A stretch of DNA of 64,000 nucleotides from Arthrobacter sp. AZCC_0090 (lineage in GTDB: Bacteria > Actinomycetota > Actinomycetes > Actinomycetales > Micrococcaceae), in assembly GCF_014207375.1 (NCBI RefSeq), contig NZ_JACHEE010000010.1, positions 1 to 64,000 on the forward strand. Direction: 5' to 3'. Shown piece by piece: positions 16,895 to 25,875 of the stretch. The notes beneath the pieces are model-generated. The model was not told the origin of the DNA. It saw nothing but the letters and a program-made list of their open reading frames with translations, and ran no database searches. Position numbers and translations under genes: made by a program. Position 1 is the stretch's first letter. The number at the start of each line of letters is the position of its first letter.

Positions 16895-17971
16895 CTAGAG
16901 GAACCGGTCCAGCAGGCTGGCCTCGGCCATGCGGCTGAGCCCTTCGCGGACGGTCCTGGCGCGCTGGTCGCCGATGCCGTCCACGGTCATGAGATCGTCG
17001 ATGGTGGCCGCCATGAGGTTCTGGAGGCCCCCGAAATGCTCCACCAAACGGTCGGCCACCGCTTTCGGAACCGACTTCAGCCCTGACAGGAGACGGTAGC
17101 CCCGCGGCTGCACACCGGCGTCGAGCACATCCATGCCCCCGGCGAAACCGATGATGCCCGCAATCTTGCCAAGGTCAATCAGCTCCGTCGGGCCAAGATC
17201 CAGGAGTGCCTGCACCGCGGCGTCGATCTCTTCCGGTGAGGCGTCCGCGCCGGCATAATCGCGAATGATGACGTCGCTGCCCGGGCCACGGCCCATGGTG
17301 AGCTCCTCCAACTGAAGGGAGAGCAACCTGCCGTCCTCGCCCAGTTCCAGGACATACTGCGCGATTTCCTCGGCGATGCGCCGGACCATTTCCTGGCGCT
17401 GCAGGGTGACTGCCACATCCCGGACGGTAACCATGGCCTCAATCTCGAGGGCCGAGAGGGCGCTGGTGACCTGGTCCAATCGGGCGCTGTAGCGTTCAAG
17501 GGTTGCGAGGGCCTGGTTGGCGCGGGCGAGGACCTTCTCGGAACCCTCCAGGACGTGTCGCAGCCCGTTGACGTACAGTGCGATGATCTGCATGGATTGG
17601 CTGACCGAAATCACCGGCACCCCGGTCTGGATGGCGACGCGCTCGGCTGTCCGGTGACGCGTGCCTGATTCCTGGGTCTCGATGCTGGAGTCCGGCACAA
17701 GCTGGACTGCGGCACGGAGGATGTTCCCGGCGTCCTTGTCGCAGATGATGGCACCGTCCATCTTCGCAAGCTCACGCAAGCGTGTCGGGGAGAAGTCGAT
17801 GCCGATTTCAAAGCCGCCTGAGCAGATCGACTCGATGGTCCGGTCCGTACCCAGCACGATCAGGGCGCCAGTGCGCCCACGAAGGATGCGTTCCAGGCCG
17901 TCGCGCAGCGGCGTTCCGGGGGCCACCCTGCCCAGAGTCGCCTTGAGCGATTCTTCGGGGCTCCGAGCCAT
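16895..17971 (-). CDS. disA: DNA integrity scanning diadenylate cyclase DisA
   Basis: Makes c-di-AMP from two ATP and senses branched DNA. The 358-residue protein has the DAC domain with DGA (72-74) and RHR (105-107) catalytic motifs, a helical spine, and a C-terminal helix-hairpin-helix domain (MTVDGIGDQRARTV). The octameric enzyme in other bacteria scans DNA and stops c-di-AMP synthesis at recombination intermediates. ATG 17971 was chosen because GAAGGGA lies 7 nt upstream; an in-frame TTG five codons earlier overlaps that site. radA lies 2.9 kb away on the same strand. Confidence 0.96.
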   Translation of the reverse strand: MARSPEESLKATLGRVAPGTPLRDGLERILRGRTGALIVLGTDRTIESICSGGFEIGIDFSPTRLRELAKMDGAIICDKDAGNILRAAVQLVPDSSIETQESGTRHRTAERVAIQTGVPVISVSQSMQIIALYVNGLRHVLEGSEKVLARANQALATLERYSARLDQVTSALSALEIEAMVTVRDVAVTLQRQEMVRRIAEEIAQYVLELGEDGRLLSLQLEELTMGRGPGSDVIIRDYAGADASPEEIDAAVQALLDLGPTELIDLGKIAGIIGFAGGMDVLDAGVQPRGYRLLSGLKSVPKAVADRLVEHFGGLQNLMAATIDDLMTVDGIGDQRARTVREGLSRMAEASLLDRFL

Positions 17972-18205
17972 AGGTGTTCCCTTCAACGGTGCAAGCAGAC
18001 GCGCCCGCGATTATGCCGGTTTTCAGCAGTGAGCCGGCAGGATCAAAGTACTAGGTTTCCCGCAAGCTCAATGATAGAGGTATAGACCGGCAAGAACCGC
18101 ACAGGCAAGCCTTAAAGTGCCCCAAAGAAGGTTAAGTGAAGAGTGCTTCGAAACGCGTTCGACGGCGGCCGCCAGACCGCCACTTTGTGCTGGATCCGCG
18201 CGAAC

Positions 18206-18478
18206 TCAGGGAGTCATTCGAAGCCGGGCGAGCCGCTCGAGGTCGCGCCGCACGCTGAGCAGCGCTGCTTCACGCGCCGGACCCCTTCCGGCGTCCGGGT
18301 GTACCTGCCTCGCCGCAGCCTGAGATCCGCCAAGGGAACTGTCCGGGCCGTGACCGGCCGGGGGCCCACTCCTGGGCGCAGAGGTGCTCGTAGCGGTGGC
18401 CGCAGGAGTGCCCGCTGCGTTGCCCGCGGCAGAGGAAGGGCCGAGGGGATCGTAGAACAAGCCATTCCCTGGTTTCAT
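18206..18478 (-). CDS. Small hypothetical protein
   Basis: A possible 90-residue product from ATG 18478, with AAGGACAGG upstream. The N-terminal two thirds is low-complexity Ala/Gly/Pro/Ser; the last 25 residues (ALLSVRRDLERLARLRMT) could form an amphipathic helix. GC in codon third positions is high near the 3' end. Frames on the other strand are also open, as expected in this GC-rich stretch, so the call is tentative. The rest of 17972-18834 shows no gene other than a short tandem repeat. Confidence 0.35.
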   Translation of the reverse strand: MKPGNGLFYDPLGPSSAAGNAAGTPAATATSTSAPRSGPPAGHGPDSSLGGSQAAARQVHPDAGRGPAREAALLSVRRDLERLARLRMTP

Positions 18479-18490
18479 TGATGCCTGTCC

Positions 18491-18528
18491 TTTCGTGCCA
18501 ACGCCGGCTTTTCGTGCCAACGCCGGCT
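18491..18528. repeat. 19-bp perfect tandem duplication
   Basis: TTTCGTGCCAACGCCGGCT occurs at 18491-18509 and again at 18510-18528, followed by a further partial TTCGTG. It lies just upstream of the putative minus-strand small gene. A simple slippage or duplication product. Confidence 0.85.
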
Positions 18529-18834
18529 TTCGTGTGTTTTCCTGGCGGTACGTCTTCGCAACCCTGATGAGCCGGACCGCCGTCAAATCAAACTATCGGC
18601 CGGTGGTTTCGGAGGTTTGTGCACCTCGTTTCGATCCTGTTAAACGCCGACGTCCAGAGCTGCCTTCGGCTTGTTCCGCGGGCTGCGATAAACTTGGTAT
18701 CTTGGCTGGCGCGCAATCGTGCCGCTCCTTGAGTTGGCCCCCGGCCCGCGCAGGGCCCGTATCCAGCCTCCATCCACGTTTGGCCCGTCGTTCCTCAGCG
18801 CGGGCAGCGCCCCGATCGCAGCGAAAGTAGCACC

Positions 18835-20448
18835 GTGTCCCAAGAAGTCCTGAGCCCCGCCCGAGTCCAGGCAATTCACCATGAGGCGTCCCGGCGTCGG
18901 ACTTTCGCGGTCATTTCGCACCCTGACGCCGGTAAGTCCACGCTCACGGAAGCCCTCGCCCTGCACGCCAAAGTCATCGGTACTGCGGGTGCGTCGAGCG
19001 GCAAGGCCAACCGCAAGGAAACTGTTTCCGACTGGATGCAGATGGAGAAGGACCGCGGTATTTCCATCAGCTCCGCGGCCTTGCAGTTCTCCTACCGCGA
19101 CACCGTGATCAACCTGCTGGATACCCCGGGTCACGCCGACTTTTCCGAAGACACCTACCGCGTCTTGGCCGCCGTCGACTGCGCAGTGATGCTGGTGGAT
19201 GCCGCGAAGGGCCTGGAAACGCAGACCATGAAGCTCTTTGAAGTCTGCAAGCAGCGGAACCTGCCCATCATCACCGTCATCAACAAATGGGACCGCCCGG
19301 GCCTGGACGCCCTCGCGCTGATGGACGAGATCACGGAACGCACCGGGCTTCAGCCCATGCCCTTGACTTGGGCTGTGGGCATTTCCGGCGACTTCCGCGG
19401 AGTCTGGGACCTGCGCAACGACCGCTTCGCGCGATTTGCGCGCAATAACGCCGGCGCCAGCATCGCTATCACCGAGTACTTCACCCCGGAAGAAGCAGCG
19501 GAAACCCAAGGCAACAACTGGAGCGACGCCGTCGACGAAGCCGGACTGGTGATCGAATCAAACCTTGAGTTCGACGTTGACAGCTTCCACGCCGGAACGG
19601 CAACGCCCATTCTCTTCAGCTCGGCTGCTTTGAACTTCGGCGTCAAGGAAATCCTGGACGCCCTGGTGGACTTCGCGCCTCCCGCCGCGCCGCGCCCGGA
19701 TGTCGACGGTGAGCCCCGCTCCGTTGACGCGCCCTTTGCCGGGTTCGTCTTCAAAGTCCAGGCCGGCATGAACAAGGCCCACCGCGACCACGTTGCCTTC
19801 ATCCGAGTGTGTTCCGGTGTGTTTGAGCGCGGCATGGTGGTCACGCAGACCCGCACAGGGAAGTCCTTCGCCACCAAGTACGCACAGCAGGTATTCGGAC
19901 GTGAACGCGAAGTCATCGACGAGGCTTATCCCGGCGACGTCGTTGGTTTGGTGAACGCGTCCTCACTGCGCGTAGGGGACAGCTTGTTCCTGGACGAACC
20001 CGTGGAATTCCCCGCCATTCCGCTCTTTGCCCCCGAGCATTTCCAAGTGGCCAGGTCCAAGGACCCCAGCCGCTTCAAGCAGTTCCGCCGCGGGATCGAG
20101 CAGCTTGAGCACGAAGGCGTCATCCAGGTGCTCCGCTCCGACGTCCGCGGCGATCAGGCACCTGTCCTCGCCGCCGTCGGCCCCATGCAGTTCGAAGTGG
20201 TGGAAGATCGCATGGCACACGACTTCAACGCCCCCATGCGTTTGGAGCGCCTCCCGTACTCGATGGCGAGGATCTCGACGGCGGACGCGATGCCTGCGCT
20301 CGCCAACGTCCCGGGCGCCGAGGTGCTGCTGCGGTCCGACGGCGAATACCTGGCTTTGTTCAACGACGTCTGGGCGCTGCGCCGGATCGAGAAGAACCAC
20401 CCGAACCTCACGTTGGTCCCGATCGGCACGCACAACCCCGCGAAATAG
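18835..20448 (+). CDS. prfC: Peptide chain release factor 3
   Basis: GTPase that recycles RF1/RF2 from the ribosome after termination. The 537-residue protein carries G1 HPDAGKST (29-36), G3 DTPGH (97-101) and G4 NKWD (151-154), followed by the RF3-type domains II and III with the C-terminal block RLPYSMARI. Start is GTG 18835; no good Shine-Dalgarno sequence is visible. It is divergent from disA and flanked downstream by an unusual repeat-rich intergenic segment. Confidence 0.95.
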   Translation: MSQEVLSPARVQAIHHEASRRRTFAVISHPDAGKSTLTEALALHAKVIGTAGASSGKANRKETVSDWMQMEKDRGISISSAALQFSYRDTVINLLDTPGHADFSEDTYRVLAAVDCAVMLVDAAKGLETQTMKLFEVCKQRNLPIITVINKWDRPGLDALALMDEITERTGLQPMPLTWAVGISGDFRGVWDLRNDRFARFARNNAGASIAITEYFTPEEAAETQGNNWSDAVDEAGLVIESNLEFDVDSFHAGTATPILFSSAALNFGVKEILDALVDFAPPAAPRPDVDGEPRSVDAPFAGFVFKVQAGMNKAHRDHVAFIRVCSGVFERGMVVTQTRTGKSFATKYAQQVFGREREVIDEAYPGDVVGLVNASSLRVGDSLFLDEPVEFPAIPLFAPEHFQVARSKDPSRFKQFRRGIEQLEHEGVIQVLRSDVRGDQAPVLAAVGPMQFEVVEDRMAHDFNAPMRLERLPYSMARISTADAMPALANVPGAEVLLRSDGEYLALFNDVWALRRIEKNHPNLTLVPIGTHNPAK

Positions 20449-20474
20449 TCCTCCGGACACGGAGTAATCCTCCG

Positions 20475-20834
20475 GACATGCCCCTCGCTTGAGCCCACGA
20501 GTGGGCATGTCCCCCGTGCTCGCCGAGCATGCCCTTTGTGCAGGCGTAGGAATGGACATATTGGGTTCATGTCCATTCCTTGGTTCGAGCAGAGGACATG
20601 CTCGGTGGTGAGGTGCGCTGAGAGGGGGACATGTCCAGTGGTGGAGTGAGCCTAGTAGTCCACTTGGCGCTCGAGTTTGCTGTCCAGGCTCAGCACGGCC
20701 GGGTTCGCATTGATTGAGCCCGGGAAGGGACATGCTCACTGTCGTGCACTGGATATGCGCGCTGTGTGAGCCCAGGAATGGACATAGTGGCATTATGTCC
20801 ACTCCTTGGATCGAGCAGGGGGCATGCTCGGTGG
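20475..20834. repeat. GGACATG-type hairpin repeats between prfC and radA
   Basis: The 410-nt gap between prfC and radA contains no gene but many copies of the core GGRCAT and its complement. Two 61-nt units (20548-20608 and 20774-20834) are about 85 percent identical. Each has two stem-loops: GGAATGGACAT paired with ATGTCCAYTCC, and CGAGCA paired with TGCTCG. GAGCCC followed by a GGACAT-type core also recurs at 20491, 20717 and 20769. Looks like a REP-type or bidirectional-terminator repeat family. Confidence 0.75.
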
Positions 20835-20858
20835 GTGGATCGAGCAAGTGGCGGGCCG

Positions 20859-22232
20859 TTACGTCATCAGCAGGTCCAAGGCCTCGGCCAGGTGGGCCAC
20901 CTCGCGGACCGAGAACCCTTCGGGGACCGGCCCTGGTCCGTTGGGACTCGCGGGCACCACGGCATGGGTGAAACCGAGCCGCTGGGCTTCGTGGATGCGC
21001 TGGTTGATCCCGGGAACGGGACGGACCTCGCCGGCCAGCCCAACCTCGCCGAAGGCAATCAGTCTTTGCGGCAGCGCCTTGCGGGCCTTCGCCGAGGCCA
21101 CAGCAAGCGCCACGGCGAGGTCGGTGGCAGGTTCGCTCAATTTCACGCCGCCAACGGTGGCCACATAGGAATCGTCCTTGTGCAGGATGCAGCCGGCCCG
21201 CTGTTGAAGCACGGCCAGGAGCATGGCGACGCGCGAGCTGTCCAGGCCACTGGTGGCCCTGCGCGGCTGGGAACTGGCGCTCTCTGCCAGGAGCGATTGC
21301 ACCTCGGCCAGCAGTGGCCGGCGGCCTTCCATGGTCACTGTGATGCAGGTGCCGGAGACCGGCTCACGAGTCCGCGAAACGAAGAGGCCGCTAGGATCGG
21401 CGAGGCCTTCGATCCCGGCCTCATTCAGGTCGAAGCAGCCTACGTCGTCCGTGGCCCCGTAGCGGTTCTTGACTGCGCGCAGCAAGCGGAGCCGGGAATG
21501 GCGCTCGCCTTCGAACTGGCACACGACGTCCACCAAGTGCTCCAAAAGGCGCGGACCTGCGATGGAACCATCCTTCGTCACGTGGCCCACCAGCAAAGTG
21601 GTCATGTTGCGGCGTTTTGCCGCGGCGATGATGGACGCGGCCACTTCCCGGACCTGGGAAACACCGCCCGCGCTCCCTTCGACATCGGCGCTACTGAGCG
21701 TCTGCACCGAGTCCACAATCAGCAGCTTCGGCTCGAGCTTCTCCACTTGCCCAAGTGCCTGGCCCAAGTCCGTTTCCGCCGAGAGGTAGAGGCTGTGAGC
21801 GACGGCGTCAATCCGTTCAGCGCGGAGTTTGACCTGGGCGGCCGATTCCTCGCCCGTGACGTACAGGACATCCTGACCCGTGCGGGCGAATTTCGCCGCG
21901 ACGTCCAACAGGAGGGTGGATTTTCCGACGCCCGGTTCCCCGGCAAGCAGGATCACCGCGCCGGGGACGAGGCCCCCGCCCAGGACGCGGTCGAGTTCGT
22001 CGACGCCGGTGGGGAGGAACGCGGCGGTGGTGCCGTCTACCTCGGCAATACGGCGCGCCGGCTCCAAAACTGTGGTTGCCGCCGTCGTACGTGCAACTGT
22101 GGTGCCTGTTTCTTCGACGGTGCCCCACGCCTGGCACTCACCGCAGCGGCCCACCCACTTGACCGTGGTCCACCCACATTCAGCACATTTGTACGCGGGT
22201 GTCTTGGAGGTGCGCGAGGTCTTGGAAGCCAT
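20859..22232 (-). CDS. radA: DNA repair protein RadA
   Basis: RecA-like ATPase that promotes branch migration in homologous recombination. The 457 residues show the N-terminal zinc finger Cys16-Cys19/Cys30-Cys33, Walker A GEPGVGKS (98-105), the RadA signature KNRYG (255-259) and a C-terminal Lon-like domain. ATG 22232 follows a TAGCCT box by 7 nt, so it appears leaderless. The FUSC-type gene behind it has its own promoter. DisA, which is functionally tied to RadA in other bacteria, is nearby. Confidence 0.96.
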   Translation of the reverse strand: MASKTSRTSKTPAYKCAECGWTTVKWVGRCGECQAWGTVEETGTTVARTTAATTVLEPARRIAEVDGTTAAFLPTGVDELDRVLGGGLVPGAVILLAGEPGVGKSTLLLDVAAKFARTGQDVLYVTGEESAAQVKLRAERIDAVAHSLYLSAETDLGQALGQVEKLEPKLLIVDSVQTLSSADVEGSAGGVSQVREVAASIIAAAKRRNMTTLLVGHVTKDGSIAGPRLLEHLVDVVCQFEGERHSRLRLLRAVKNRYGATDDVGCFDLNEAGIEGLADPSGLFVSRTREPVSGTCITVTMEGRRPLLAEVQSLLAESASSQPRRATSGLDSSRVAMLLAVLQQRAGCILHKDDSYVATVGGVKLSEPATDLAVALAVASAKARKALPQRLIAFGEVGLAGEVRPVPGINQRIHEAQRLGFTHAVVPASPNGPGPVPEGFSVREVAHLAEALDLLMT

Positions 22233-22239
22233 GCGTACA

Positions 22240-22245
22240 AGGCTA
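22240..22245 (-). promoter_or_regulatory. Leaderless -10 box TAGCCT
   Basis: TAGCCT on the minus strand, 7 nt before ATG 22232 of radA. Confidence 0.55.
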
Positions 22246-22273
22246 GTGGAGGGGTAGGACAGTCAAGTGCTCC

Positions 22274-23404
22274 TTACTGCAAAGGAGGCAGCACGTCCCT
22301 TGCCTCAAGGGGGTCCATGCCTGCCGCTTCGAGCAAGTCCACCATAAGCGGGCGGAAGAGCATCACCACCGTTTCTCCCTCTAGCTTTTGGACGTGGAGC
22401 ATTTTGGGATGTAGCCGCGTGGCGATGTCGGCCAGGTCCTGCCGGGCACCGCGCATGTGGGCGCGGCGGGCGCCGTCGTGCACTTCGGCGAGACCGAGCG
22501 ATAGCTCCTCGACGGCGGCGGACGTGTCCTGCAGGACTTCCGAGATGCTGTCCGTAGCCTCGTCGGTCAGCGCGGCATGGTTGATCGCGCTGGTGAGCCT
22601 CCGTGCGAACACGCGGCCGTTGCGGAGGGCGAGGTCGATGGAATCCAACGATTCCGACAGCATGGTCAACTCGTCGCGGTGCCGTCGGTACGCCGGGGCA
22701 AGGGTCGCCACCTCGCCGGACGCTTTGAGGGATTGTCTCATGCGGTCCACGAGGGGCTGGCAATTCCTGCCGCGGATGAGCGCGTGCCAGGCCTGGGTCG
22801 AGTCGCTGTTGATCAAGGCGTCGGCACACTCGCGGAGAACTTCCGAGAGCTCGTGCAGGAGCTTGCGGACGTCCTGGCGGGGCTCCCTGCGAGGGTCTTT
22901 GGGGACCAGCATGGTGACCAGCAGCGCGAAGACCCCGCCCACCACGGCGTCGATGCTCCGGGTGAACGGTCCGCCGGCCGGAGCGGGAAGTAACACCACG
23001 AGTAGTGACTGCAGGCCCAACTGCGTTGTGAAAATGCTGCCGCTGTCCAGGAACCGGGCCAGGAGGATGGAGAAAAGGAGCACGAGGGCGGCCTGCCAGA
23101 TCCCCGAGCCCAGCCAGTGCAGCAGCAGATCGCCGATGACGATCCCGAGGGTGCAGCCAAGGCCAACTTCCATGACCCGGCGAAGCCGCGGATCCCGGGA
23201 GAAGCCGAGGGCGATCAGGGACGAAGTGGCGGCGAACAGTGGTCCCGAGTGTCCCAGGATGTATTCAGCGAAGGCGTAGGCGCCCACGGCGCACAAGGTC
23301 ATCTGGACTGCCGGTACCAACGAGTTCCGGCTGCGGACGAAGCCCGTGCGCAGCCGTGCCCGCAGGAATTTCTTGCTTGCTGAAAGTCCTTGGGGGGCGG
23401 CCAT
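22274..23404 (-). CDS. FUSC-type integral membrane protein (aromatic acid exporter-like)
   Basis: A 376-residue protein. The first half (about 25-170) contains four to six hydrophobic helices, with the family-like arrangement LVPAVQMTLCAVGAYAFAEY and a second pair around LGCTLGIVIGDLLLHWL. The second half is a long helical cytoplasmic domain. This matches fusaric-acid-resistance/aromatic-exporter-like proteins, whose substrates are mostly unknown. ATG 23404 follows TAGACT by 6 nt. It ends shortly before radA on the same strand. Confidence 0.8.
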   Translation of the reverse strand: MAAPQGLSASKKFLRARLRTGFVRSRNSLVPAVQMTLCAVGAYAFAEYILGHSGPLFAATSSLIALGFSRDPRLRRVMEVGLGCTLGIVIGDLLLHWLGSGIWQAALVLLFSILLARFLDSGSIFTTQLGLQSLLVVLLPAPAGGPFTRSIDAVVGGVFALLVTMLVPKDPRREPRQDVRKLLHELSEVLRECADALINSDSTQAWHALIRGRNCQPLVDRMRQSLKASGEVATLAPAYRRHRDELTMLSESLDSIDLALRNGRVFARRLTSAINHAALTDEATDSISEVLQDTSAAVEELSLGLAEVHDGARRAHMRGARQDLADIATRLHPKMLHVQKLEGETVVMLFRPLMVDLLEAAGMDPLEARDVLPPLQ

Positions 23405-23410
23405 GGCTCA

Positions 23411-23416
23411 AGTCTA
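23411..23416 (-). promoter_or_regulatory. Leaderless -10 box TAGACT
   Basis: TAGACT on the minus strand, 6 nt before ATG 23404 of the FUSC-type gene. Confidence 0.55.
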
Positions 23417-23540
23417 TTCAGGAGCGGGTCACGGGGTGCGGCAGGTCGAGCGAGCCAAAAGGTGAGGGGCGTCACTTAAACCCTTGCGGTATGCCAAGCG
23501 CAAGGGTGACGCTGCACATGTAAACCAATGGTCCGCTGCC

Positions 23541-23558
23541 GTTCACCTCCCGTTCACT
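23541..23558 (+). promoter_or_regulatory. PHO box (PhoP-type direct repeat) upstream of pstS
   Basis: GTTCACC at 23541 and GTTCACT at 23552 are exact 11-bp-period direct repeats, the arrangement known for actinobacterial PhoP operators. A weaker GTTACC follows at 23575. The site is about 130 nt before pstS and implies phosphate-starvation induction of pstSCAB. Confidence 0.75.
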
Positions 23559-23685
23559 TTGCACCGCCGATCCCGTTACCTGCGGCTCTTACCGTCAATC
23601 AAGGTACAAACTCGTACGCAAATCTTCAGTCTGCCGACTTTCTCCCTCGGCACGCATCAGAGAATCCCTGGAAGGGGTACATCCA

Positions 23686-24804
23686 GTGAAGGTAACTCGC
23701 TTCGGCCGCAACGCGGCAATCGCGGTCCTCGCAGTCGGCGCCCTTGCGCTGACCGCTTGCGGTTCGGACAACGCAACCAGCGCCCCCGCAGCCACCCAGA
23801 GCGCCGCCGGCGTGAAGGTCACCGGCACGCTGACCGGTATCGGCTCCTCGGCGCAGGGCGCCGCTATGGACGCTTGGAAGACCGCATTCGCTTCCGCCAA
23901 CTCGGGCGCATCCGTACAGTACTCCCCGGACGGCTCGGGCGCAGGCCGCAAGGCCATCCTTGACGGCTCCGCGCAGTTCGCAGGCTCTGACGCCTTCTTG
24001 ACTGACGCCGAGCTCGCCAGCTCCAAGACCAAGTGCGGCACCGATGGCGCCATCAACATCCCGGTTTACATCTCCCCGATCGCCGTCGCCTTCAACATCC
24101 CCAACGTCAAGGACTTGAAGCTCGACGCCACCACGGTTGCGAAGATCTTCCGCGGCCAGATCACTAACTGGAACGACCCCGCGATCGCCGCGATGAACGC
24201 CGGCGTTACGCTTCCGGACCTCAAGGTCACCCCGGTCAACCGCTCTGACGACTCCGGCACCACCCAGAACTTCACGGACTACCTGGCGTCGGCTGCTCCC
24301 TCGGTCTGGACCGACAAGGCTGCTGGCCTTTGGCCTGCTTCCTTGAAGGGCGAGAACGCCAAGGGCACCTCCGGCGTCGTCAAGACTGTCACTGACACCC
24401 CCGGTGCTGTGACCTACGCTGACGACTCTGCAGTCTCCGGCAAGCTTGGCACTGCGCAGATCAAGGTTGGCTCGGACTTCGTCAAGATCTCTGCTGGCGC
24501 TGCCGCAAAGGCTGTCGAACTGGGCAAACCGGTTGCTGGCCGCCCCGCGGGCGACCTTTCCATCAAGCTTGACCGCACCCTGACGGATTCCTCTGCTTAC
24601 CCGGTAGTGCTGGTTTCCTACCACGTCGTCTGCACCACGTACGACAAGAAGGAAACTGCTGACCTGGTCAAGGCATTCGAGAGCTATGTAGTCTCCGACG
24701 CCGGCCAGCAGGCTGCGGCCGGCTCCGCCAAGTCCGCCCCGCTCTCCAAGGCGCTGCAGGACAAAGCAAAGGCTGCCGTGGACTCCATCAAGGCCAAGGC
24801 CTAG
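23686..24804 (+). CDS. pstS: Phosphate ABC transporter substrate-binding lipoprotein PstS
   Basis: Captures phosphate outside the membrane for the PstCAB importer. The 372-residue precursor has a lipoprotein signal ending in ALTAC (Cys25). The mature protein keeps the PstS pattern: TGIGSSAQGAAMDAW near the N-terminus, the SGAGRKAILDGSAQFAGSD phosphate-loop region and NRSDDSGTTQNFTDYL. GTG 23686 is preceded by GGAAGGGG. A PHO box lies upstream, and a hairpin separates it from pstC, fitting the higher expression usual for pstS. Confidence 0.96.
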   Translation: MKVTRFGRNAAIAVLAVGALALTACGSDNATSAPAATQSAAGVKVTGTLTGIGSSAQGAAMDAWKTAFASANSGASVQYSPDGSGAGRKAILDGSAQFAGSDAFLTDAELASSKTKCGTDGAINIPVYISPIAVAFNIPNVKDLKLDATTVAKIFRGQITNWNDPAIAAMNAGVTLPDLKVTPVNRSDDSGTTQNFTDYLASAAPSVWTDKAAGLWPASLKGENAKGTSGVVKTVTDTPGAVTYADDSAVSGKLGTAQIKVGSDFVKISAGAAAKAVELGKPVAGRPAGDLSIKLDRTLTDSSAYPVVLVSYHVVCTTYDKKETADLVKAFESYVVSDAGQQAAAGSAKSAPLSKALQDKAKAAVDSIKAKA

Positions 24805-24860
24805 GACCACAACGGAGTAGTAGTGCCGCGTACGGCGGTACCACTACCCTGAATATCGAA

Positions 24861-24906
24861 GTTCCCTGTCCCGCGCTGGTGAAACATCACCGGGCGGGGC
24901 GGGGAA
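24861..24906 (+). terminator. Intercistronic hairpin between pstS and pstC
   Basis: GTTCCCTGTCCCGC (24861-24874) pairs with GGCGGGGCGGGGAAC at about 24893-24907 around an inner GGTGA/TCACC stem. It probably acts as a partial terminator or a 3' stabiliser of pstS mRNA. Confidence 0.6.
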
Positions 24907-24942
24907 CTTGGCCATTTTTGAGTGAATCTGAAGGATCGTGAA

Positions 24943-25875
24943 GTGACCACCAACTCCTTGACCACTTCCCAAGGTGCCGGGCGCGCCGGGGACAAGGTCT
25001 TCTCCGGAGCCACCTTGGCCGCGGGATGCCTGATCCTCGTAGTCCTCTTCGGCGTCGCACTTTTCCTTGTTGTTCAGGCCATTCCGGCGCTCGTGGCACC
25101 GCCAGCGGACATCCAAGGCGGCCACGGCTTCTTCGCCTACATTTGGCCGATCGTGCTGGGGACCCTGATTGCCGCCGTTATCGCGCTGGTGATCGCCACC
25201 CCGATCGCTATCGGCGTCGCGTTGTTCATCTCGCACTACGCCCCCCGCAGGCTTGCCTCGGGCCTGGGCTACGTAGTGGACCTCCTTGCTGCCATTCCCT
25301 CCGTGGTCTACGGCGCGTGGGGTGCAGCCTTCCTTGCCCCGCAGATTTCGCCCGCCTACGGCTGGCTTGCCAGCAACTTGGGCTGGTTGCCGATTTTCCA
25401 GGGCCCGGCCTCCGCTACCGGCAAGACCATCCTGACCGCAAGCATTGTCCTGTCGGTCATGGTGCTGCCGATCATCACCTCCTTGTCGCGCGAAATCTTC
25501 CTGCAGACCCCGAAGCTCCACGAGGAAGCCGCTCTGGCCCTTGGTGCGACGCGTTGGGAAATGATCAAGATGGCTGTTTTGCCGTTCGGCCGTCCCGGCA
25601 TCGTGAGCGCCATCATGCTCGGCCTCGGCCGTGCACTTGGCGAGACGATGGCTGTCGCGCTGGTTCTCTCCTCCGGCGTCCTGACCGCAAGCCTGATCCA
25701 GTCCGGAAACCAGACCATCGCCGCGGAAATCGCCTTGAACTTCCCCGAAGCCAGCGGACTCAAGGTCAGTACTTTGATCGCGGCCGGCTTGGTATTGTTC
25801 GTCATCACGCTGGGTGTCAACATGATTGCACGCTGGATCATCACCAAGCACAAAGAATTCTCGGGAGCCAACTAA
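24943..25875 (+). CDS. pstC: Phosphate ABC transporter permease PstC
   Basis: One of two membrane subunits of the high-affinity phosphate importer. The 310 residues contain about six transmembrane helices and the cytoplasmic EAA loop EEAALALGATRWEMIKMAVLP (about 190-210) that contacts PstB. GTG 24943 was preferred to GTG 24922 because AAGGA lies 7 nt before it. The stop codon overlaps the pstA start (TAATG). Confidence 0.95.
   Translation: MTTNSLTTSQGAGRAGDKVFSGATLAAGCLILVVLFGVALFLVVQAIPALVAPPADIQGGHGFFAYIWPIVLGTLIAAVIALVIATPIAIGVALFISHYAPRRLASGLGYVVDLLAAIPSVVYGAWGAAFLAPQISPAYGWLASNLGWLPIFQGPASATGKTILTASIVLSVMVLPIITSLSREIFLQTPKLHEEAALALGATRWEMIKMAVLPFGRPGIVSAIMLGLGRALGETMAVALVLSSGVLTASLIQSGNQTIAAEIALNFPEASGLKVSTLIAAGLVLFVITLGVNMIARWIITKHKEFSGAN

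Noticed and set aside
20766-23279. Long plus-strand frame opposite radA and the FUSC-type gene
   Set aside because: Shadow frame; radA is unambiguous on the minus strand, and the frame begins inside the hairpin repeats.
25026-25874. Upstream part of the open frame that contains pstA, suggesting a 652-residue protein
   Set aside because: This part is out of frame with pstC, which is clearly coding here; pstA begins at ATG 25875 in the coupled TAATG.
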